Positions 1 through 7,669 of a stretch of 37,838 bases of DNA are shown here, one piece after another. The translations under genes were made by a program, and so were the position numbers. Origin of the DNA: Planctomycetota bacterium (lineage in GTDB: Bacteria; Planctomycetota; Planctomycetia; Pirellulales; UBA7805); the NCBI GenBank assembly GCA_021413705.1, contig JAIOPX010000032.1:1-37838 (forward strand), written 5' to 3'. The notes under the pieces were generated by a model. That model was not told where the DNA came from. It did no database searches and worked only from the letters and a program-made list of their open reading frames with translations. Positions within the stretch are counted from its first letter, which is position 1, and the number at the start of each line of letters is the position of its first letter.

Positions 1-215
1 GCCTGTCCTTGCGAGTCAGCCCCAAGCCAACGGCCGGCTTCCGCCGGCGGCTCACACCGACCGCTCGCCAGGCGAGCGGGGGGCGTAAGCCCCCCGTTCT
101 CCCCCGCTACATCGACCTCCAACAATTCGGCCCACATTTCAACAACTTCCCCATTCCCCTCCGACCGAACACCTTTCAATTCATCAATTTCCAAGCTTTC
201 CAATACCGTGTGCAT
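1..215 (-). CDS. Partial hypothetical protein, runs off the left edge
   Basis: An open frame starts at an ATG at 215 and stays open to base 1, giving at least 71 codons. A good ribosome site (AGGAG) lies a few bases upstream of the ATG. The first 38 or so residues look like ordinary acidic coding sequence (MHTVLESLEIDELKGV and onward). From about residue 39 the frame runs through a cluster of palindromes (25-100) without a stop and becomes rich in Pro, Gly, Ala and Arg. I do not recognise the family. It may be a real gene carrying palindromes, or a gene whose 3' part was replaced by them. The sequence left of the window would settle this. Confidence 0.4.
   Translation of the reverse strand, partial: MHTVLESLEIDELKGVRSEGNGEVVEMWAELLEVDVAGENGGLTPPARLASGRCEPPAEAGRWLGADSQGQ
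25..100. repeat. Cluster of three short palindromes
   Basis: Three perfect stem-loops lie side by side: GCCGGC arms around TTCC (33-48), CCGCTCGCC/GGCGAGCGG around a single A (61-79), and GGGGGGC/GCCCCCC around GTAA (78-95). Such GC-rich palindromes look like a dispersed intergenic repeat. Here they fall inside the open frame of the edge ORF. Confidence 0.6.
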
Positions 216-666
216 AACTCCTGCCTCCCAATTGCGCCCCCGCGCAGATCGGTCCTCCCTGGATCGACACCCCGCGCCGAGCAAGTGCTTTCTTCATACG
301 CGACAAGGTGGCCGATTCCAAGCACTTTGTGAACAAATTTGCACTACCCGAGCAAAAAGTATTTTGCACTTTCTGGGGGGGTGGCTGAAAAAAGTTATTG
401 ACACGGAAAACTGAAGTGGCGTTTGTCACATGCCGTTGGACTTTTCGCCTCGCATGTTCTGAAGGATCGTTCCAATCAGCATCGATTGCTGTGGCAACCC
501 TTTTGGAGAGCGACTGCCGAATGTGGCGTCGGTGGAGGATCCAATGCCCAGGAAATGTGAGTCAGGGCAGTAGGATACGATTAGAACTTTTCGACCAGCT
601 AGCGTGGGCACTGCCATCGTTGCATCCGGTGTTACGCTTTTGAGCAGTGAGATCCTCTGGATACCA
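216..666. other. Region without a convincing gene
   Basis: About 450 bases separate the edge ORF from the zinc-ribbon membrane protein. The region includes the upstream region of the edge ORF. A minus-strand frame at 426-683 (85 codons, GTG start, overlapping the end of the next gene by 17 bases) is open, and it contains a plausible-looking stretch (MAVPTLAGRKVLIVSYCPD). It has no clear ribosome site and I recognise no family, so I do not call it a gene. No hairpin or RNA gene stands out. Confidence 0.4.
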
Positions 667-1383
667 CTATTGTTCTGTTTCACAGAATCCGTGGATTACC
701 AGTTTGTGACGCACGCGATCAAATACTTCGCCAGCTTTTGGATCTTCCTTGATTACCTCAGGAGGGTCACCTATACCCGCTAGTTCGTTTAGTATCAGGA
801 TGTACGGCCTATTGAAGACGGTTGACACAATTTCAGCTACAACTCTGCTGGACATCCGAGTTCCCAAAATGGAAAGCAGAGCAACGTACTCGTCATTGCT
901 GGGCAACTCAGGAAATGCGTCGCGAACAATTGAACACATCGAATAGACCCACTCAGATGCATCAGGATTTCTTGAGAAAGGGAGCCATTGAGAAAGCCAA
1001 CTCCATATCATGGAAATGCCTTTGGGAAGCTCCGCACAACTGGATTCCAACTCGCCTAAATACGCTGGTACGAAATGTAACTGGGTTGTAAAAATTTCGA
1101 ATGAAGACTTCGTGCCGCAATTCTCGCACTCTACGGTAAGGGTATCAAAAAGCGCTTCTGGTGTTTGCTCGACTCTTTCACTGCAACTCAACTGAAGGCC
1201 GCTACCAGCCAATGAGTGGCCGCATAGCGGACATTCCAGGGAGTTCGTGATCTCTGCAATCCATTCCGCCTTCTCACGAACTTTACGATAGTCGCCGCGT
1301 ACCGCCTCTGACACCACAATATAAATTAGCCACCCCGCAAGGCCCAACGCTGGCGATAGACAGATGGCAAGAATCCACCACAT
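667..1383 (-). CDS. Membrane-anchored zinc-ribbon protein, unknown function
   Basis: The product has 238 residues. Residues 2-24 form a hydrophobic N-terminal segment (MWWILAICLSPALGLAGWLI) that probably anchors it in the inner membrane. A CPLCG motif at 51-55 and a CENCG motif at 86-90 look like the two knuckles of a zinc ribbon. The rest (about 100-238) is soluble, mixed helical, with no motif I can name. The ATG is the first start in the frame. No neighbour suggests a role: the next minus-strand gene upstream is a PEP-CTERM protein more than 200 bases away. Zinc binding is inference from the cysteine spacing; function is unknown. Confidence 0.7.
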   Translation of the reverse strand: MWWILAICLSPALGLAGWLIYIVVSEAVRGDYRKVREKAEWIAEITNSLECPLCGHSLAGSGLQLSCSERVEQTPEALFDTLTVECENCGTKSSFEIFTTQLHFVPAYLGELESSCAELPKGISMIWSWLSQWLPFSRNPDASEWVYSMCSIVRDAFPELPSNDEYVALLSILGTRMSSRVVAEIVSTVFNRPYILILNELAGIGDPPEVIKEDPKAGEVFDRVRHKLVIHGFCETEQ

Positions 1384-1558
1384 GCCCCGATTCTACCACG
1401 GGCGGCAAGGGGCGGCAGATTCAAAGTGAAAAACTGCCGGGGCAACACGATTTGAACTTCTCACCCAGCTTGCATGGAAACTGCCGAGTTATCTACGGTA
1501 CTGTCTCGGAGTTCCGCAAAATCTCGTCAAACAGTGCTGTTGACGACGCAAGTGCAGA

Positions 1559-1590
1559 AGCCCCGTCAGACCAGGAGGTCGGACGGGGCT
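1559..1590 (-). terminator. Strong hairpin after the PEP-CTERM gene
   Basis: Perfect 9-bp arms AGCCCCGTC and GACGGGGCT enclose a second 4-bp stem (GACC/GGTC) around AGGA. It lies 23 bases beyond the stop of the minus-strand PEP-CTERM gene. There is no long T-run, so a factor-independent terminator is likely but not certain. The CCCCGTC/GACGGGG core also occurs after the gene ending at 34513. Confidence 0.6.
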
Positions 1591-1612
1591 TGCGTGGGTA
1601 CGGACTTCACGG

Positions 1613-2331
1613 TCAAAGTGCGCCAGCCCGACAAAACTTCTGACGGCAGGCAAGCAGCCCCAGGCCGGTCAGGCCCAGCGCTGTAAGTGCGAGCGTGGAC
1701 GGCTCTGGGGCCTCGAAGGTTTGCACGGGCAAATCGATGGTCCACACTCCGCCAGGGCCGGAATTGTAGATTCCATCCAGCGTCAGTCGCTGCCGCAGCA
1801 CCATGCCGGTGGCGCCGGTGAAGGGGAACACTCCGCTGTTGGCCACGATGGCCGGTATCCAGGGAGGATTGTCTACGCCCGCCACCAACGTCAATGGAAT
1901 ATTCGAGATCGAGGGGACTAAATAGGTGTTGGGGAGTGTCACGATGCTGCTATGGACGAAGCCGGCCGTGGTACCCACCAGGCCAACGGGCGGTGCGGAA
2001 AAACCATCGATCGCGGTGGTGGTGAACAGGCCCGGATTAAACGGATACGCCGGGTCGATGGGATAGTCCACTTCGTAGTCCAGCAGGATTCCGGACAGGG
2101 GCGTCGTCGGAAAGGGAGCAATCGTCACCTGAATCTGCCCTGCCACTTGAAAGCCGTTGGGAACGGCGTGATCGTCAGCGTGTTCAGGGTAATCGGCCCC
2201 AAGGCGGACGTGGGCCCAACCGTGAATGTGGGCGCACCAATCAACAAAGCCGAAGCCGGAGTGGCCAGCGCACCCACAACCACCAGGGACGCGACAAGCG
2301 AGAGCAGCAACGAGCGCACGGTTCGCAACAT
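1613..2331 (-). pseudogene. PEP-CTERM surface protein with an apparent frameshift
   Basis: Translation starts at the ATG at 2331, with GGGAG upstream, and gives a clean signal peptide (MLRTVRSLLLSLVASLVVVG, cleavage near ATPASA). This frame stops at 2125. The -1 frame continues the protein and ends in a classical PEP-CTERM tail (PEPSTLALTALGLTGLGLLA, then Arg and Lys). The two frames join smoothly around 2148-2155, at a short T-run, as if one base were missing. Read through the shift, the product would have about 239 residues, normal for a small PEP-CTERM protein. PEP-CTERM proteins are exported and sorted by exosortase, which is not encoded here. Either the gene is broken, or the assembly carries a one-base error. 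Upstream M starts in the second frame have no signal peptide and are rejected. Confidence 0.7.
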
Positions 2332-2587
2332 GGTGTGTTCTCCCATCGAGAAGATTGAGACTACAACGGATCCTTCGTTGACAATCAGCCAAAGAAAAAG
2401 GGCGCTGGCGTTCCACCAACGGCGGAGCGCAATCGCCCTGTTTCACTCGAAAGTAGGAAGGTGGCGGTCACTTGCCTCCTCACAAAGGGACGAGGGGAGA
2501 AGACGCTACTCGATCCGGCAATGTCGGATGTTGAGTGAGTCTACCGGTCGCCCGCGGGTAATGCAGGCATTTTGAGGAAGTTAGCCG

Positions 2588-2800
2588 CTATTTTGCCCGC
2601 TTGGGACTGCTCTCATTCTCCTCCGGGCTCGGATGCTGGTGTGAATTGCGTTGCAAGGTTGCTCCGCAGCATTGCAATACCGGCGGGCCCATCGCCGAGC
2701 CGCAAGGGGCGGTCACTTTCATCTCCATGCCACATTGCTCGCAATGGTAGGTATCTCCCACGCTGGGGGTGTCAGGAATCTTTGTGGCTTGAGTCGACAT
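2588..2800 (-). CDS. Small desulforedoxin/zinc-ribbon-like protein
   Basis: The 70-residue product has the cysteine layout CEQCG (20-24), a lone Cys at 33 and LQCCG (42-46). A CxxC followed about 20 residues later by CC is the pattern of desulforedoxin and the N-terminal iron domain of desulfoferrodoxin, which bind one metal through four cysteines. The C-terminal 20 residues are charged and low in complexity. The protein stands alone; topoisomerase IB ends 180 bases upstream on the same strand, with a repeat hairpin between them. Metal binding is inferred from cysteine spacing; whether it binds iron (redox) or zinc (structural) cannot be told. Confidence 0.65.
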   Translation of the reverse strand: MSTQATKIPDTPSVGDTYHCEQCGMEMKVTAPCGSAMGPPVLQCCGATLQRNSHQHPSPEENESSPKRAK

Positions 2801-2854
2801 GATTCGTTCTCCTCAATACTGGGCTCTGTTTGAAAGCTGGATGGGGACCAATTA

Positions 2855-2931
2855 ATCAGCCGCAGGGCGCTAGCCCTGGATTTGTCGCCGGGTTCTCGCA
2901 GGGAACCGGACGCTAGCGCGTTCCGGCTGAT
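2855..2931. repeat. Palindromic repeat with ATCAGCCG ends
   Basis: Bases 2855-2862 read ATCAGCCG and 2924-2931 read CGGCTGAT, perfect inverted ends. Inside are two GCTAGC-containing segments (GGGCGCTAGCCC and CGCTAGCGCG). It sits in the gap after the topoisomerase stop and could fold into a terminator-like structure. It looks like a dispersed intergenic repeat. Confidence 0.6.
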
Positions 2932-2979
2932 CTTTTCAAGTTAAGCAATGTGTATGCCAATTGAGGAAAGTGGTCACAT

Positions 2980-4077
2980 TCATGATTTACTTCGCTTCTT
3001 CAACATGGCGAGTACCATTCGTTCGGATTGCCGCATACCCGACTGACGCGTTGCAGAGCGCTGCCTCGCAAAACCATTGACGTGCCCGTTGGATGGCAGA
3101 TCGCCATTCTGGTAGCTCTCCAACACCGCCGGATGGATATAACACTTTCGGCAGATGGCGACTGTATTGCCCAGGCGTTTGGCAACTGCTCGGATCGTTT
3201 CGTTGACGACTCGCTTCGCTTCCGCCTCCGTTTGCGGAGGCGTCTGGCGGCACAGAGATTCAGCCGCCAGGCACGTTCCGGCCCAGGTACGGAAATCCTT
3301 GGCGGTGATGTCTTCACCCGAAATCTCCCGTAGATAGGCGTTGACGTCCGCCGAGCCGATCGAGTGGGGCTTACCGGACTCATCGACGTATTGGAACAAT
3401 TCCTGACCCGGCAGATCCTGGCAGCGTTTCACCGTCCGCGCCAGGCGGGGGCTGTTGATTTCAACGGTATGGTCCTTGCCACTCTTGCCGCGGAAGCGAA
3501 ACTGCAGCTTAGCGCCCCGAATGGCCGCATGCCGATCCCGCAGGGTGGTCAGGCCGAACGAGTTGTTCTCCTTGGCGTACTCCTCGTTGCCGACGCGGAT
3601 CATGGTCGCTTCCAAGAGTCGGACCAGCGTCGCCAACACTTTTTCTTTCGGTAACCCTGGCAGGGCCATGTCGCGCATCACACGCCGGCGGATCCGCGGA
3701 AGCAATTTGCCGAACATGGCCATCCGGTCATATTTGGCTTCATCGCGAACTTCGGACCATTTGGGATGATACAGGTATTGCTTCCGCCCCCGGGCGTCGC
3801 GGCCGGTAGCCTGCAAATGCCCGTGCGGCGAAGGGCAAATCCAGACATCGGTCCAGGCCGGTGGAATCACCAAAGCACGAATGCGGCGCAGCGCCGTTGC
3901 GTTTCGCACCGCCTGTCCGCTAGGCGAACGATAGCGAAATCCTTTCCCCGCCGCCTGCCGCTCAATCCCGGGATCCTGGTCACTGACATAGCGCAGCGCG
4001 GCCCGCTTGGCCATTTTTGCGCCCTGGGCCTGGATGGTTCCATTGACAGCGGGAAGGGCTTTTTCGGATCGTTTCAT
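2980..4077 (-). CDS. DNA topoisomerase IB (poxvirus-type)
   Basis: The 365-residue product matches bacterial poxvirus-like topoisomerase IB in length and motifs. These enzymes nick one strand through a 3'-phosphotyrosine, let the duplex swivel and reseal it, removing supercoils without ATP. Expected catalytic residues are visible: Arg161 in IRVGNEEY, Lys198/Lys201 in GKSGK, Arg263 in KDFRTW and the nucleophile Tyr313 in KCYIHPAV. The position nine residues before the tyrosine, His in vaccinia enzyme, is Asn304 here. An N-terminal domain (about 20-120, with YRSPSGQ and IPPAW) is typical. The C-terminal 40 residues are basic. The gene is monocistronic. An ATG at residue 22 is an alternative start, since the first 20 residues are poorly conserved in character. 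Confidence 0.93.
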   Translation of the reverse strand: MKRSEKALPAVNGTIQAQGAKMAKRAALRYVSDQDPGIERQAAGKGFRYRSPSGQAVRNATALRRIRALVIPPAWTDVWICPSPHGHLQATGRDARGRKQYLYHPKWSEVRDEAKYDRMAMFGKLLPRIRRRVMRDMALPGLPKEKVLATLVRLLEATMIRVGNEEYAKENNSFGLTTLRDRHAAIRGAKLQFRFRGKSGKDHTVEINSPRLARTVKRCQDLPGQELFQYVDESGKPHSIGSADVNAYLREISGEDITAKDFRTWAGTCLAAESLCRQTPPQTEAEAKRVVNETIRAVAKRLGNTVAICRKCYIHPAVLESYQNGDLPSNGHVNGFARQRSATRQSGMRQSERMVLAMLKKRSKS

Positions 4078-4165
4078 ACGGGGTTGCTCGGCCCCTGAGG
4101 ATTAGGGAGTGCTGTCACGCGGAACGGTGTCTACTGCAATTATCAAACCGCAATTGATTGTTCGA

Positions 4166-4310
4166 GTAGGCCTCGCCTGCCGGGCGTGGCCTGGGGCGCA
4201 CGGTTCACGCGGAATTGCAAATCAGCCTGAATCGTGGCTTTGGCGCGGCATATGCTACCCAGGTAGCTTCTCCAGCGCGCCGGGACTTGCAGCCGGCAGA
4301 AGGAGCCTAG
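4166..4310. repeat. GTAGGC inverted-end element, copy 1
   Basis: The left end reads GTAGGCCTCGCCTGCCGG. The right end, read on the other strand, is TAGGCTCCTTCTGCCGG, so the ends form an imperfect inverted repeat. A second copy with nearly the same ends and a related middle lies at 31167-31289. About 145 bases, with no coding capacity. It ends exactly where the open frame of the cupin begins. Confidence 0.65.
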
Positions 4311-4373
4311 ACCGGCTCACGGCGCCGCCATTTCGAGATCCTAGCTTCGACGCGCAGCGCCCAAGCGGCGGTA

Positions 4374-4625
4374 ATGGTCCTGCGGCCGGAGCAGGACACA
4401 GGCCCGCCAGGCAATGAACATTCTCGTAGTGAGCAATGGCTCCTGGTGGTCAGCGGCAGCGGGAAAGCTGTAGTGAACGGCCGCCGCATCGCGCTGCGAC
4501 GCCACTCGCTGCTACTGATCAACAAGGGAGAATCGCATCAAATCACGAACACGGGTCGAAAGAAGCTAATAACTCTCAATTTTTATGCCCCGCCAGCCTA
4601 CGACGCTCAGGGCGAACCCCGCTAA
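4374..4625 (+). CDS. Small cupin-domain protein, probably 5'-truncated
   Basis: The 83 residues form a single cupin barrel: the first motif region (HSRSEQWLLVVSGSG) and second (LLINKGESHQI, then NFYAP) are present. The stop of the preceding repeat is at 4308-4310, and the same frame is open from 4311. Codons before the ATG read HFEILASTRSAQAAV, which fits the usual start of this cupin family (an ILASTxxxQAAVM block), yet no ATG, GTG or TTG occurs there. So the normal N-terminus seems lost at the junction with the repeat, and translation would have to begin at the internal ATG. Small cupins bind a metal and act as sugar isomerases or regulators; the substrate is unknown. The next gene starts 15 bases later, suggesting co-transcription. 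Confidence 0.65.
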   Translation: MVLRPEQDTGPPGNEHSRSEQWLLVVSGSGKAVVNGRRIALRRHSLLLINKGESHQITNTGRKKLITLNFYAPPAYDAQGEPR

Positions 4626-4640
4626 AAGGAACTACGAATC

Positions 4641-4883
4641 ATGCATTACCTGTATGGCTTGAAACTCGGAAAGCAACGCAAACTGGTAGCCACCTTCGAT
4701 TCCGAACCGTTGTTACTCTCCTATGTCCGTTGGGCTACTCTCAATTCCCAGCCCGATGGAACAACGAAGTTTGAACAAGGGAGCCCCTTGGCAGGCTATT
4801 TGGGGTACGAATATGCGGAGAATCCATTGTATGAAGACGACCCCACCGACGTGGTGCACAACCCAAGCCCTAGCATGCTCTAA
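4641..4883 (+). CDS. Small conserved hypothetical protein
   Basis: This 80-residue soluble protein begins MHYLYGLKLGKQRKLVATFDSEP and has no signal peptide or membrane segment. A ribosome site (AAAAGGAA) precedes the ATG by about 12 bases. It starts 15 bases after the cupin stop, so the two may be one transcript. The phrasing (aromatic and charged residues, VATFDSE, YLGYEYAENP, DDPTDVVHNPSPSML) looks like a real folded domain, but I do not recognise the family. No function proposed. The next 288 bases to the DUF1559 gene show nothing clear. Confidence 0.6.
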   Translation: MHYLYGLKLGKQRKLVATFDSEPLLLSYVRWATLNSQPDGTTKFEQGSPLAGYLGYEYAENPLYEDDPTDVVHNPSPSML

Positions 4884-5171
4884 AGCATTCTCGTTTCTGG
4901 GAGGTCGTAGCGAATTCCTCTACGTTTATCGGTTCTTGATCCGTTTCCTCACTCACTAAATGCCTCTTGCGAGATGGACGTATGGAAACCGCTCTGAATG
5001 CTTAACCGCCAGTAAACCTCGCTGAAGTGTCCGGAATTCATTCAAGAGTTCGTTCTGCCGCATGACGTGAAGGAAAAGCATTTTTCGCGTACGAGGCGCA
5101 TCATTTGCTACAGGAAAAAGATTTCCGCCACGGCATTTTCGAAAGAACGCAAGATAAATGTGAATTGATTT

Positions 5172-6050
5172 ATGTGTGTTTTTCCTCAAGCCTCGAATGA
5201 TATACCGAACCGTGGTCGAGAAGTTCGTGCCGCGATGACGATGGTCGAGATTCTCACGGTGGTCGCGGTGATCGTGATCCTTCTCTCGTTGTTGCTGCCG
5301 GCATTCACTCGCGTCCGTTCCACATCCCAGCGTACGGTGTGTCAAGGGAAATTGCACGACCTGGGGATCTCTCTGGCGCATTACGAAACCGCCCTGGGTG
5401 TTCTGCCCGCGGGGCGAGACGCCTTGGATCAGCGCGATCACTCCTGGGCAACCAGTCTCCTTCCCTATTTGGGCCATGCAGATTTGTTCACGAGGTATAG
5501 CTTCGAGCATGCTTGGAACGCAAAATCATCGGATGTCGAGAATGGGCGGGTTGCGGAAACAACGGTGCCGGCCTTCTTGTGCCCCGCTTCGTCCCATGCC
5601 GACGCGGGTGCGACGGACTATGCAGGTAACTACGGCAGCTCCCTGTCGGGAATCCATAAAGGATTCGGATTGGGCCGAGCCTGGGATTCGGGAGTCTTGC
5701 TGGCCATCAACGCGCCGGCGCGGCGCAATCCCCGGACCGAGTTGATAACTTCCGACCTGATCTCCGACGGGCTAAGTCAAACTTTCGCCATTGTTGAAGA
5801 TGCCGGCCGGCGGGCCAATCAGAACGGCCAGTGGGCCAATGGCCGTAACTGCCTGGCCCACGAATACAGTTCTGTGAACGAAAACCGTTTGCAGGGCATT
5901 TATAGCGATCATCCCGGCGGCGCGCACGCACTGATGGCCGATGGCTCGGTGTTGTTCTTAAGCAGTGCCACTTCAGCGTATGTTTTGGGAGCCTATAGCA
6001 CTCGAGCGAATCGCGACTCCGTCGCAGGGGTACCGCTTGCTCAGCGCTGA
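5172..6050 (+). CDS. DUF1559 family pilin-like (type II secretion G) protein
   Basis: The family is abundant in planctomycetes and carries a type IV prepilin-like N-terminus. Here the mature region starts MTMVEILTVVAVIVILLSLL, with Glu at +5. The residue before it is Ala rather than the usual Gly, which prepilin peptidase tolerates less well. Starting at the ATG at 5172 gives a basic 21-residue leader (ending NRGREVRAA), which fits a prepilin; a start at 5235 would remove it. The C-terminus has the DUF1559 hallmark HPGGAHALMADGSVLFLSS. The total of 292 residues is normal for the family. Its cellular role is not established; surface or periplasmic location is likely. No pilus genes lie nearby. 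Confidence 0.85.
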   Translation: MCVFPQASNDIPNRGREVRAAMTMVEILTVVAVIVILLSLLLPAFTRVRSTSQRTVCQGKLHDLGISLAHYETALGVLPAGRDALDQRDHSWATSLLPYLGHADLFTRYSFEHAWNAKSSDVENGRVAETTVPAFLCPASSHADAGATDYAGNYGSSLSGIHKGFGLGRAWDSGVLLAINAPARRNPRTELITSDLISDGLSQTFAIVEDAGRRANQNGQWANGRNCLAHEYSSVNENRLQGIYSDHPGGAHALMADGSVLFLSSATSAYVLGAYSTRANRDSVAGVPLAQR

Positions 6051-6108
6051 AAATGAAACGAACTCTTTGATCACAGTCATAGTCGTATTTTAGAGGAAGG
6101 AGTGAGTC

Positions 6109-6780
6109 ATGCGAACGAAATACTTTATCAGGCTATTATGCGTGCTTCTCGTTCTGGGAAGCAGCCTTCCAGGTTGTAAGAAAATAGTGAACCCTGGCGG
6201 CGGTACGACGACTGGTGCAACGACCAGTGCCACCACAGGGACGACAACCGGGGCCACGGCTGGCACAACCACCGGGGTCACCACGACGGGAACAACGACA
6301 GGGGGCACAACCACAACTGGCACCACAACTGGCACTACAACTGGCACTACAACTGGCACCACAACTGGCACCACAACTAGCGCCACAACTGGCACTACCA
6401 CGGGTACAACGACGACTGGCACTACAACAACAGGAACGACCTCAGGCACAACCACCGGCGGAACAACCACCGGATCTGCTTTCGCGGCCGCCGCGGCCCC
6501 TGCCCGCATCCTGCTGGTCAATAACTCGGCCTTTGAAATCACCGTGAAAATTAATTCGCGGGAAATCGACATTGTTCAGCCCAACGGATCTACGACGGTG
6601 CCAGCGGAAATAGCCGCCAAGCCCAACCAGAGCGTGGAAGTAGAAGCCGTGGTTCCCCTGCCCGATCCGCCACGCGTTACTACTCAAGCCTGTAGTTTTG
6701 ACTCAGGAACGCAGTACACGATCACCTATACGAACGACAATGTGAACCGAGCAACGATCTCTTGCTCGGCAACACCTTAG
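6109..6780 (+). CDS. Lipoprotein with a long Thr/Gly repeat stalk
   Basis: The 223-residue product starts with a basic, hydrophobic signal peptide and a lipobox, LPGC, with Cys23 as the lipidated residue. Residues 33-122 are almost only Thr and Gly in TTTG/TTG units, with a few Ala, Val and Ser. A compact domain follows (about 128-223: ILLVNNSAFEITVKINSREI and beyond) with two cysteines that could pair. So a membrane-anchored stalk would carry a small beta-rich head. A strong ribosome site (GAGGAAGGAG) precedes the ATG. The repeat is coded by 12-bp units, so changes in copy number would alter stalk length without breaking the frame. I do not know the head domain; function is unknown. Confidence 0.8.
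   Translation: MRTKYFIRLLCVLLVLGSSLPGCKKIVNPGGGTTTGATTSATTGTTTGATAGTTTGVTTTGTTTGGTTTTGTTTGTTTGTTTGTTTGTTTSATTGTTTGTTTTGTTTTGTTSGTTTGGTTTGSAFAAAAAPARILLVNNSAFEITVKINSREIDIVQPNGSTTVPAEIAAKPNQSVEVEAVVPLPDPPRVTTQACSFDSGTQYTITYTNDNVNRATISCSATP
6205..6474 (+). repeat. Imperfect tandem repeat coding the Thr/Gly stalk
   Basis: Units such as ACAACTGGCACT (12 bp, encoding TTGT) recur, most regularly at 6310-6400, and degenerate on both sides. All units are multiples of three. The opposite strand therefore also has a long open Val/Pro-rich frame, which is a composition shadow and not a gene. Confidence 0.85.
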
Positions 6781-6788
6781 CACAGGCG

Positions 6789-6847
6789 TTGGAGTCCCAG
6801 GCTTGGTCTGCTTTTTGGAGCCAAGCAGAACTAAGCCTGGGCTCCAA
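6789..6847. repeat. Palindromic repeat, TTGGAG...CTCCAA family
   Basis: Left arm TTGGAGTCCCAGGCTT pairs with right arm AAGCCTGGGCTCCAA with one bulged base, and an inner TCTGCTT/AAGCAGA stem adds length. It starts 9 bases after the lipoprotein stop and contains TTTTT, so it may stop transcription. The outer arms resemble the first half of the insert in addA at 24511-24568. Confidence 0.65.
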
Positions 6848-6869
6848 TGCGTCAGGAAAGGAATAAGCC

Positions 6870-7637
6870 ATGCCAGAAGCCATTCAAGAATTGGAAGACT
6901 TGAGAGATGCATCTCCCCCCGTAGGCGAGAAAGAAGACGTTAACATCGCATCGTGGGAACGGCTGGCCTCAACAGTGGCGGGGGCGGGTTTAGTAGCGGC
7001 TGGCCTCGCCCGTCGATCATGGTCCAGCATTGGCCTGTTTGCCCTTGGTGCCGGTCTGCTGCACCGCGGGCTCAGCGGTCACTGCATGGTGTATCAGGCA
7101 CTGAGCCTCGACCGCAAGCATGAATCCCATCCTGCGTTGGGCGTGTGTGGCGGGCACGGAGCGAAATACGAGGCCAGTCTCTATGTGCAGCGTTCACCGG
7201 AAGATGTGTATCAATACTGGCGCAAGCTGGAGAATTTGCCCTCCGTGATGAGACACCTGGTTTCTGTCACGACGAGCGATGCGAACCGCTCGCATTGGGT
7301 CGCTCAGGGACCGCTGGGCACCGAAGTGAAGTGGGACGCGGAAATTATCAATGAGCGTAAAAACGAACTGTTGGCTTGGCGCTCGCTCCCCGGATCCGAA
7401 ATCGACACGGCGGGGTCCGTCGCATTTCAACCCGGCCCGGACGGCCAGGGAACTCGCATGGATGTTTCCCTGAAATACGATCCGCCAGGTGGCAAGGCGA
7501 CCACCGCGCTGAGTGATTTTTTTGGCGCGGGACTTCGGCAACGCATGGAACAAGACCTGCGGCGATTGAAACAGAAGCTTGAGGCGGGGGAGGTTCCCAC
7601 CGTTGAGGGGCAACCGCGAGGCGGCTGCAATTGCTGA
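6870..7637 (+). CDS. Membrane-anchored SRPBCC (START-like) protein
   Basis: Residues 1-25 are acidic. About 30-70 form one or two membrane segments of DUF2892 style ([13 protein letters not shown], then [17 protein letters not shown]). Residues 105-230 are an SRPBCC/polyketide-cyclase-like helix-grip domain ([20 protein letters not shown], then the expected [16 protein letters not shown]). The C-terminus ends CNC. The helix-grip fold binds a hydrophobic ligand in a deep pocket; the ligand here is unknown. A good ribosome site (AGGAAAGGAAT) precedes the ATG. The ADH gene follows after 32 bases, and the set of four genes to 10498 is tightly spaced, which suggests one transcript. Confidence 0.82.
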   Translation: MPEAIQELEDLRDASPPVGEKEDVNIASWERLASTVAGAGLVAAGLARRSWSSIGLFALGAGLLHRGLSGHCMVYQALSLDRKHESHPALGVCGGHGAKYEASLYVQRSPEDVYQYWRKLENLPSVMRHLVSVTTSDANRSHWVAQGPLGTEVKWDAEIINERKNELLAWRSLPGSEIDTAGSVAFQPGPDGQGTRMDVSLKYDPPGGKATTALSDFFGAGLRQRMEQDLRRLKQKLEAGEVPTVEGQPRGGCNC

Positions 7638-7669
7638 AGAGTAACTTGAACATCGAGCGAGGATCTGTC

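Noticed and set aside
426..683. 85-codon minus-strand frame after the zinc-ribbon gene
   Set aside because: GTG start, no clear ribosome site, 17-base overlap with the gene before it and no known family; described under the 216-666 region but not called.
1952..2575. Plus-strand frame over the PEP-CTERM gene
   Set aside because: Antisense shadow; the minus strand has a signal peptide and PEP-CTERM tail.
4956..5510. Minus-strand frame opposite the DUF1559 start
   Set aside because: The plus strand shows a clear prepilin-like N-terminus and DUF1559 C-terminus.
6090..6572. Long minus-strand frame rich in Val and Pro
   Set aside because: It is the complement of the Thr/Gly repeat of the lipoprotein; no ribosome site and no real domain.
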